A stretch of DNA of 17,315 nucleotides, taken from NCBI GenBank assembly GCA_022592435.1, contig JABYQS010000601.1, positions 1-17,315 of the forward strand. The letters run 5' to 3'. The stretch comes from Cerioporus squamosus (Eukaryota > Basidiomycota > Agaricomycetes > Polyporales > Polyporaceae). The notes under the pieces are model-generated. The model had not been told where the DNA came from, searched no databases, and saw only the letters and a list, made by a program, of their open reading frames with translations. Every line of letters begins with the position of its first letter. The first letter of the stretch is position 1. This document shows positions 10,987 through 17,315 of the stretch, in pieces. Both the position numbers and the translations under genes were made by a program.

Positions 10987-11643
10987 GAAGCCGAATAAGG
11001 GTGCCCTTGTTCGTCCCCGGGCGCTGCTACTAGCCTCTCCTCCTCGTGCCAAGAGGCGGAATACGAGGACAAGGGGCTTCTGATCCTGATATCTCTGGGC
11101 GGCGATGCATGCGATAATCAGCGGCCTTTTGTCTTCCATCTGGCGGGCGGCGACACTACGGATAACGAGTGCGGATCGTTTTGCTGTGTCCTCCCGCCGA
11201 ACAGTGGCGAGGCCAGCCTCTGCGTCTGCTGGAGGGCAGCGGTCACTCTGGTATGCAGTCAGCAACGTCCTCGACATGCTCTCGTCCAGTATACGTACCA
11301 GGACAAATCCGACGCTCCGATTGCAGCCCGTGTTGTCCCCGTATTTGTTCGTGTGGGCGTTGTCATCTCCTCTTGCCCGACTGGTCTCTTCCTTGTTTCC
11401 GGAAGCAGTTTCGGAGTGCAAACATCCAGGGCACCGCCTGGCCCAGTGTCCAGCTGATCCCCCGAGTTGCACGCGGGATGATTGCTGCCGGGACGCCATG
11501 TGCAGGCTCTCCGCCTCCGAGAATCTTGATAGCCCCGCTCCATCCATGAGTACTGAGTACCGTAACCGAGTCCGGATTGTCCTGGGGCGAGCCGTCGCCG
11601 CTCCCGAGCTGTGGCGAGCTCCGAGCTGCCCGAGCCCTGCCAC
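10975..11643 (-). CDS. Possible unrecognised gene, 222-codon open frame
   Basis: The open frame starts at ATG 11643 and ends in TAG at 10975. It contains one strong intron candidate on the same strand: gtacgt...gttgctgac...ccag, 51 nt, a multiple of three, near 11304-11254. The protein would be about 205 aa spliced. It is rich in Ser/Arg/Gly with a more ordered C-terminal part (RQMEDKRPLIIACIAAQRYQ, then KPLVLVFRLLARGG). I recognise no domain. A 186-codon frame overlaps on the other strand (11105-11665), so this may be chance. The stop lies in a 12-bp palindrome. Confidence 0.22.
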   Translation of the reverse strand: MAGLGQLGARHSSGAATARPRTIRTRLRYSVLMDGAGLSRFSEAESLHMASRQQSSRVQLGGSAGHWARRCPGCLHSETASGNKEETSRARGDDNAHTNKYGDNTGCNRSVGFVLVRILDESMSRTLLTAYQSDRCPPADAEAGLATVRREDTAKRSALVIRSVAARQMEDKRPLIIACIAAQRYQDQKPLVLVFRLLARGGEASSSARGRTRAPLFGFLGS

Positions 11644-11924
11644 GTCCAGGGTGGATAGTCAGTAGACAGTACTGAGGCCTTCGAGGTCGCGATTGAATGC
11701 TGTTTGAGAGTTGGTTGCTGCTCCGTGTACTCGTGCACCTATTAGGGGTTGTCGAGCATTTGGAGTAACTTACCGATGGGGCGCTGGCACCGTGACCCGA
11801 CGGCCTTCCCGAAGGTACGACCGTGCACGAAGATGAACCTGTTACTCGTCGTCCTAGGAAGCATTACATATACCGATCCTACATCACCTTATATCATACA
11901 CTTCTTCTGTGGGCTAACCACCGG

Positions 11925-13567
11925 TCAAACTTCGCTATAATCGTCGGACGTCAGGCGGAGATGCATCGTTCGCAGCTCGGGGTCCCGGATGTTGAGCATA
12001 AGGCGAGCTACCAGAGTTGTCGCGATGCTACAACCAAGCAAACTAGTCAGAAGGTTGGCACGAGCGGGAGAAGCACGAACGTCGTACACGGTGGTGATGG
12101 TGACACTCGGATCCCTGTAGGCCGGCTGCGATGAGAAGAAGTCTCAGGTGACTCGCAGACATCCGGAGCAGAATGAAGTCTAACCTCCGCTAGCTATGTT
12201 ATGGGAAGCAACCATGGTTAGTTCGAGGCAACCTTCAACCAAGCGGATTCGGATCTCGTACCATGCACACCAGAATGTTTGCGAGATGACAAACCAACAG
12301 GACACTAAGACGGCCAGACGTGAGGTCTGCAGCCGAGGCCATGAAGAGTTCCAGCCATACCCGAAGTAGACTGCTCCTAAGTACGTGTTCCGTGAGCACT
12401 AGTCTGTTGCAGCGCGACTGACACTCGAGCTTACCATCTCGTAACATAATCGTGAAGAGGCCTCCTGACCACCTCTCCCTGACTTGCAACACTCTATGGA
12501 GAGTAGACCCGAATATCGCGATATCGAAGACCAGGACGCAGCCCCAGACCACGGCAAGGTCTAGATTGAGGACCGCGGTGAATCAAGCATTCGTTACGAA
12601 AGTCCTGCGTCCCTATCACTCACAATCTCCTCTAAAAAACGTCAGGTCCCGGAAACTGCTATAGCAGTCCGAGTTTACTCACTGAGTGCGCCACATCTCC
12701 TGATCGCAGGCAACCTGAGAGTCACCGGACCCATCGTCCAGCGAGGAACAGTGTGTTCGCCAAGTTTCGCTCGTCGCCCACTGCACCACGAGGTCAGCGC
12801 GGCGCAGGTGAGGACATACTGACCAACGCACACCGCTGACGCGAAGACGACGACGGACAGGCCGAGGAAGATGCGCAGCACCTTGCGACTACCGTTATAG
12901 AGAGCGTACACCCTGGAAATCTGCAAAGCTGAGAAACAGCCCTGTCAACTTGAATCGAGTCACCGTATCGGGGAATGGAACCTCGACCACGTACCTCCTA
13001 TGACGATTGAGCAACGCCTGCCAGCATCTGATGGTAGGCCTGGAGGATCAGAGTACTGTGCGGGGAGCAGCGGTAAGTGAGGTGAGCCGTCGAGGGAAGT
13101 GAAATCGCACGGAGGTCACTGGAAAGAGACTTACACCTGTGGGGCTTCGTCAGCTCAACCACGCTGAGATGCTTTCGCGCTTACGGAATAGACCTCTGAC
13201 CCAAAGAACTCCAAGATGACAGGGACGTGTCCCAGTATCGACAAGTACCTGTTCAAGAAGAATCCGACGGCCCCCACGACGGGCGTCCGGACGTAAACCT
13301 CCAAAATCGCCCCACCTCCATGGAAAAGGTGAGAGCATAGTCGTAGTATAACACAGCTGCGTAGGAGAGGAGTCATAAGCATATCAAGGACCGACAGTCC
13401 TGGGCGACTCAGAGTGTCGGGGGCTCACCGAAAGCGATCGCGGCTAAGCAACGAACGAAGAAGTCGGATCGCCCACTGAAACAGCATCAGCGCATACTTG
13501 GCTGGGTGAACCGTGACAGTGGCACGCACTTGCTCATGGGTGTCATATCCATAGCCGAGGCCGTCAT
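11925..13567 (-). pseudogene. DUF6533-type membrane protein, copy B, frame-damaged
   Basis: Multi-pass membrane protein of the fungal DUF6533 type; function unknown. Hallmarks: AVLYYDYALTFS, GFFLNRYLSILGHVPVILEF, RVYALYNGSRKVL, WGCVLVFDIAIFGSTLHRVL, FTIMLRDG, VLLVCHLANILVCM and the C-terminal VARLMLNIRDPE. Exons: 13567-13530, 13475-13429, 13356-13185, 13136-13135 (2 nt), 13055-12995, 12928-12683, 12631-12624 (8 nt), 12560-12435, 12376-12361 (16 nt), 12304-12262, 12125-12088, 12027-11925. Exon lengths match copy C almost exactly. Three frame breaks are inferred by comparison with C: 8 extra nt at about 13290-13297, one missing nt at about 13004-13011, and one missing nt at about 12787-12796. 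Without them the product would be about 300 aa. The start ATG 13567 gives MTASAMDMTPMS; a later in-frame ATG is possible. This may be a pseudogene, or the indels may be sequence errors. Confidence 0.72.
12624..12631 (-). other. 8-nt microexon of DUF6533 copy B
   Basis: The octamer AGGAGATT lies between a 51-nt intron (gtgagt...cctgac...ttttttag, 12682-12632) and a 63-nt intron (gtgagt...ctag, 12623-12561). It is needed to keep phase between VACDQEMWRTQ and LAVVWGCVLVFD, adding Gly-Asp-Tyr across the junctions. An 8-nt exon sits at the same place in copy C. Confidence 0.7.
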
Positions 13568-13672
13568 CGTGTCCGGCACGGAGGCTGAAGAGTGGTCGGA
13601 GGGGCCTTGAAGAGCGGAACCCCCGAACGTGAGAGCTCCTAAAGTGGGGTGGAGGCCTTCAGTCGTCAGCCC

Positions 13673-14111
13673 CTAAGGCACTGACATCGGACCAGGTGCG
13701 GGTATCGCGCACGGCTTCCATCTTTGCCCCTGTGGATGTAGTCAGAGACCTGACAGATGGTGAACGGGTACATTGATAGACTCTTACCCGCCTCCGAGCC
13801 CACTATGAACGCAACAGTGGAGTCGAGGTCGTCGGCCCGCCTCACAAGTGTTTCCAAGCTATGTAGTAAGTACAACCCACAGCTCGCGTGCGCCCTGCAA
13901 AAGCAGTGAACTAAGTCTTAACCGAGAAGTCATCATGAAGCGTACCTGCACTAATTGTATCATTGGATTCAAAGTTTGCGATGGAAGCCTCTGTGGACCC
14001 GCATAGCTTTGAATTACGGCAACCCGCTGTCATCTCGTCGATGGTGTCGACGTTACCTGGCCCGGCGAGATTCGGGCATGGCGAGACGACTTCCACCGAA
14101 CGGACAAACAC
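13673..14111 (-). other. Possible multi-exon gene or fragment, unrecognised
   Basis: Between the two DUF6533 copies the minus strand shows two good intron candidates: gtacgc...ttttgcag, 51 nt, 13945-13895; and gtaaga...ctgac...cacag, about 58 nt, 13787-13730. Coding-like stretches flank them (VDTIDEMTAGCRNSKLCGST; then RRADDLDSTVAFIVGSEAG), ending at a stop at 13673. The first junction does not join the two stretches in one frame, so the model is incomplete. A Walker-A-like GSEAGKS appears only if the second intron is not removed and is one residue short, so I do not claim a P-loop. Possibly a relic of another gene. Confidence 0.22.
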
Positions 14112-14449
14112 TAACTCTTCGTGATCCTTCTTCGTTGTTCAGCGTACAAATAGCAATTCAAGCAAGCCTTGTATCAATGTGTCCTGGACATGGTCAGTGA
14201 GAACAGCGACCATCACACCGGCCGGACCTACCCTTGCAGCCAAGTCCCCCAGCGCTGACGATCTGGCCCCTTCCCAAACCTCAACCTAGTGCTGCGAGAA
14301 CCACGAGCTTGCTGATCCATCTGAGAGCCCTGTTATAGCGATGCCGGCCGGAATATGGCAGGAACGAGATTGGAGTAAGTGGACAGTCCTTCTTCAGCCT
14401 GTTGTCTGACCACAGGAGTGGCTGCGATCTATGGGGCTCGGCGCGACGG

Positions 14450-16064
14450 TCATCTTCTAGACGGCTTCATGACTAAACGCTGTGCCGTCCGAGGGCCAGC
14501 GATACTGTCTTCCATCGAACTCCGGTCCCGGATGTTGAGCATGAGTCGAGCGATCAGGGAGGTCGCGATCCTAGAGATAGTATGGTCAGTCCAGCTGCAA
14601 CGGCGTCGCGTTAGGGTTCCGACGTTTCCATGACGTACACGTTCGTAGTCGTGACTGTGATGCCTCTGTACGCAGGCTAAATAGAGGTGTGAATACAAGC
14701 ATCCTTTCCGATGGTTGTTACGCGCACCTGTGCTACCTGTACATGCACCAGAGATGAAGATCAGAATAAGTACATGCGAGCATGGGAAAACGCCGTCGCA
14801 CCAGGCAAGTCAGGATGTTCCCTAGGTGACACACGAACAGAACCCTGCGCAGGACATCGTCTGTCAGAATCCAACGGGCACAGATTAGTAAGTGCTCGCG
14901 ACGTACCCGAAGTACAGCGTGCCTAATCTTACGAAGGTCAGAGAAAGCAGCGGACCAGAAGATTGATCAACTGACCGTCGCGAAGCATGAGTGTGAAGAT
15001 GCTCCCGCGCCACTTGCGTCCCACTTTGAACACCCGGTACAGGGTGAGGACGAAGACGACGAAGTCAAACACCAATACACATGCCCATACAGCAGCGAGG
15101 TCTGCGGAATTGTGAGCGTGATTTGATTAAGCGACCTGGATACGACGATGCGAGACGTACAATTACCCCTGGGTAGAGTTCTCGTGAGCTCCTGATGCAC
15201 AAGAGGAGATGCGACTCACTGTGCCTGGGACATCGTGAGATCGCAACCTATCCTCTCGATATGTTCCCAACGTTCGAACGATGGAGCTGCCATGTATGAC
15301 CAACAGCCCACTGCCCGCGCGACGTGCGTCAGCGCCCATACGAGGCAGACTTCGCTGACGGTACAAACCGCACTGATGGAACAGCCCAAGACCACCAGGG
15401 TGACCAGGAGCAGGAGCACCTGCCGGCTCCCAGAATATAAGGCGTATATCCGGAATACTTGCATCGCTGTCAAGATCGTGTCAACACCCAGTATAGCGCT
15501 GCCGATCATCACATGCACAGAAGACATACCACCAACGACGACCTGCGTCACTCCAGCAAGAAGCTGATGATACATCTGCAGCTCGAAGCACCTAGGAATG
15601 TTATCGAAGATGCGAATTGAGGGCCGTGTGAATAACTCAAGGAAGCATAGCTGCGCTTACAGCTTCCCATACAGCACGAGATCAGCGCGGTCAGGAGAGG
15701 AATGTTAATCACTCACAGACTGCGCCATCGAGGCGTAGAACTCATACATCTGGAATATGCCCCAGTAAGGACAAATACCGGTTCAAGAAGAACCCGAAGG
15801 AAACCAGCGACCAGGGCCTGCGCCAGATACGCTCGATCTCGGTGTCCACAGTCAGGGCGTAGTCGTAGTATAGGATGGCTGGAACGACGCGTTAGCAATT
15901 CGTGCGCAAGGTATATCGCAGAGAGGACTAACCGAAAGCAACAGTAGACACATAGCGAATCGCAGTATCGGACTTCGTACTACAAGACGTCGACGTGAGG
16001 GAATGACATGGAAGGGAATGTAGGCGGTTACGCACATGAGGAGAACGTCGTTGGAAGAGGACAT
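14450..16064 (-). CDS. DUF6533-type membrane protein, copy C, one frame break
   Basis: Tandem paralogue of copy B and the better preserved of the two. Hallmarks: AILYYDYALTVDTEIERIWR, FGFFLNRYLSLLGHIP, QVFRIYALYSGSRQVLLLL, WSYMAAPSFE...IGCDLTMSQAQ, WACVLVFDFVVFVLTLYRVF, FTLMLRDGTLYFG, VCHLGNILTC and LIARLMLNIRDRS. Exons: 16064-16036, 15979-15933, 15878-15717, 15662-15661 (2 nt), 15591-15530, 15466-15220, 15168-15161 (8 nt), 15101-14976, 14922-14907 (16 nt), 14844-14802, 14676-14639, 14570-14450. The total is 901 nt, two short of 301 codons. The only break is at about 15750, after HIP, where two nucleotides seem to be missing relative to copy B. The start ATG 16064 (MSSSNDVLL) lies 26 nt before a gtgcgt donor, as in copy B. 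Predicted about seven membrane segments and a short cytosolic tail; function unknown. It could be a pseudogene or an intact gene with a sequence error. Confidence 0.75.
15161..15168 (-). other. 8-nt microexon of DUF6533 copy C
   Basis: The octamer GGGTAATT sits between a 51-nt intron (gtgagt...acccag, 15219-15169) and a 59-nt intron (gtacgt...ccgcag, 15160-15102). Skipping it leaves TMSQAQ and LAAVWACVLVFD out of phase by one. Including it gives Gln-Gly-Asn-Tyr-Leu across the junctions. The same size, place and ATT ending occur in copy B. Confidence 0.72.
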
Positions 16065-16556
16065 GGTCAAGGAGCGGCCTGCACTCTTGAGAGGACTAAT
16101 GGCTTCAAGCGAGGTTGGATGAGGGACGAGATCCGTCAGGCACTTAATACTCTCGGGTCTTTCAGACTGCGATCGTGGCCAAGTCACTGATGACAGCGGA
16201 AACTTGAACTCGTCGCACGCCGTGCCGGCGGTATCGAGATCGTTGCTGCGAGCAGAGTACTTGCAACATATTTTGAACAGGAGATGCGGCATCTACTGTC
16301 TCCGGAAGACACCACCCAGTCAGTGGATTAGTATCGTGGGAGCATCTGCCAATCTACATACTTGTGCAATGTGAACAAGATCATACGGGCAATGGAACCA
16401 CCGCTCACCGACTTGACTTCCCCGACGTCACGTAGGTTCCTGACTGACATGAGATCCCGGAAAGCCGGAGATAGCAGGGTTGCCTCCTCCCAGGCTCCCA
16501 TGATGAGGACCAGTGCCCTGTGTCTCCGCCACATCAGATGTCCTTGGGAGGTCACG
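16065..16556. other. Intergenic region upstream of DUF6533 copy C
   Basis: About 490 bases separate the UbiA stop from the start of copy C, both on the minus strand. It should hold the UbiA 3' UTR and the copy C promoter. An 80-codon frame (16328-16570, minus) overlaps the UbiA end and has no recognisable domain. The open frame upstream of MSSSND in copy C (from 16292) has no features suggesting that it is translated. Confidence 0.45.
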
Positions 16557-17315
16557 TCAATACCATACACTCGCTGGAGCTTTGACTAACGCACCGAATC
16601 TATTGGCGCCTTGCATCACACTTTGATGACGTCGTCTGGCAGCTGCCAAAGCCTTCTCGGCGAACCAAACCGCAGACATGACGCCAGTCCAGTACACGAC
16701 CGCTTGGAACGCCGCATGAACAAGGCTCAGGTCAACAATGGGAGTGATCAGCATCAGGAGGCCGCCGAGATGTATATTCCGAAGATGGTGAGACGTCGTT
16801 CTATCACGAACGCGAAGAGGCTGCGTATGATTGCATTCATCAGCAATCGAAGCCAGACGAACGAGGGCGATACTCACTAGTTCATCGCACCGAAGCCCAG
16901 AGCGATCTGGGGTCCGAAGACAGTAGCGATGGTTCGCTGACCAACTGCCGCATCGGCATCCACGTCGACGACAGCCCCAAGCGCATGTACGCCCGAAGTG
17001 CACAGGCCGAGGATATGGCCCTTGAGCTTGAGCATCCTTCGGTCAAGACGGCCGCCGCCCGCGATGTACCAGCAAGGTATGCGAGGTCGATGATGGCACC
17101 ATTAGACAGAGAGTCAAATAGTGGTTGCTCCTTGAGTCGGAATGGCGGTGCGGAGTATTGCCAAGACAAGAACAGCAACAGCGAGACCACGGTAGCATTC
17201 GCTCGTCTGCCCATGGCAAAGGAGGTAGCCAGTACAAGCGCAGTCGCAGTCCAGGCCGAGTACGTGACGACAGCATGGTAAGAGGGATTAAGGATCGTGC
17301 CTTCGAGGCCGTCTA
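16557..17315 (-). pseudogene. UbiA-family prenyltransferase, 5' partial, frame breaks
   Basis: C-terminal two thirds of a membrane prenyltransferase of the UbiA superfamily (PF01040 type), which transfer isoprenyl chains to aromatic or similar acceptors. The 5' part with the first Asp-rich motif is outside the window. Visible in order: NPSYHAVVTYSAWTATALVL, YSAPPFRLKEQPLFDSLSNG (highly typical), HALGAVVDVDADAAVGQRTI with the second Asp-rich motif, TVFGPQIALGFGAMNY, and LVHAAFQAVVYWTGV before VWFAEKALAAA. One clear intron is 16877-16821 (gtgagt...cgcag, 57 nt). Two frame changes cannot be spliced away: near 17070, between DLAYLAG and IAGGGRLDRRMLK, and near 16775, between IFGIYISAA and LLMLITPIVD, where one C seems missing. 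The stop is at 16557-16559. Either a pseudogene or affected by sequence errors. The substrate cannot be inferred. Confidence 0.68.

Noticed and set aside
11105..11665. 186-codon open frame on the plus strand
   Set aside because: It overlaps a longer minus-strand frame with a better intron signal, has no domain resemblance, and such lengths occur by chance in GC-rich DNA.
12683..12928. A 53-nt intron inside the YALY exon of copy B (gtgtgc...gtgcag)
   Set aside because: The corresponding exon in copy C is continuous and nearly the same length (247 versus 246 nt), so a one-base loss in copy B explains the frame better than a copy-specific intron.
13780..13830. Walker-A-like GSEAGKS sequence suggesting a P-loop NTPase
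   Set aside because: It is one residue short of the GxxxxGKS pattern, and the GKS codons lie in a strong intron candidate with a gtaaga donor and a ctgac branch site.
1..17315. CRISPR arrays, insertion sequences, LTRs or complete transposons
   Set aside because: No direct-repeat array, terminal repeats, transposase or reverse-transcriptase motifs were seen in any frame.

Overview
The window looks like a stretch of chromosome from a filamentous basidiomycete (Agaricomycetes). The coding sequence is cut by many short spliceosomal introns, mostly 50-70 nt, with GTRNGY donors (gtgcgt, gtacgt, gtgagt) and CTRAY branch sites close to the acceptor. The gene families also fit: a FLVCR-like MFS transporter, a short Kes1/Osh4-type oxysterol-binding protein, an F-box/leucine-rich protein and DUF6533 membrane proteins. 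I built all gene models by hand from splice signals, reading phase and family resemblance. No search was run.

Layout. 142-2550 (+): 13-exon MFS transporter, about 533 aa. 3056-3900 (-): 4-exon small secreted protein of 212 aa, convergent with the MFS gene. 3901-5279: intergenic region shared by two divergent genes. 5280-7026 (+): 9-exon OSBP (Kes1/Osh4 type), 394 aa, intact. 7529-9115 (+): F-box/LRR-like gene with several reading-frame breaks, probably a pseudogene unless the assembly has indel errors. 9224-11643: poorly resolved DNA with intron-like signals on the minus strand and no recognisable product. 11925-13567 (-) and 14450-16064 (-): two tandem DUF6533-type multi-pass membrane protein genes, diverged in sequence but almost identical in exon architecture. 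16557-17315 (-): UbiA-family prenyltransferase, with its 5' end outside the window and two frame breaks.

The left half (MFS, secreted protein, OSBP) is clean: every exon junction keeps frame over about 3.4 kb of coding sequence. The right half (F-box, both DUF6533 copies, UbiA) carries small indels, some in homopolymers and some not. This looks like an accessory, relaxed or decaying segment, but local assembly error cannot be excluded from sequence alone.

The most interesting observation is the pair of tandem DUF6533 paralogues. Ten consecutive exons correspond one to one, including an 8-nt and a 16-nt microexon. There is also an apparent 2-nt exon at the same place in both genes. The 8-nt exon is what restores the reading frame, so gene predictors will probably mis-call this family.
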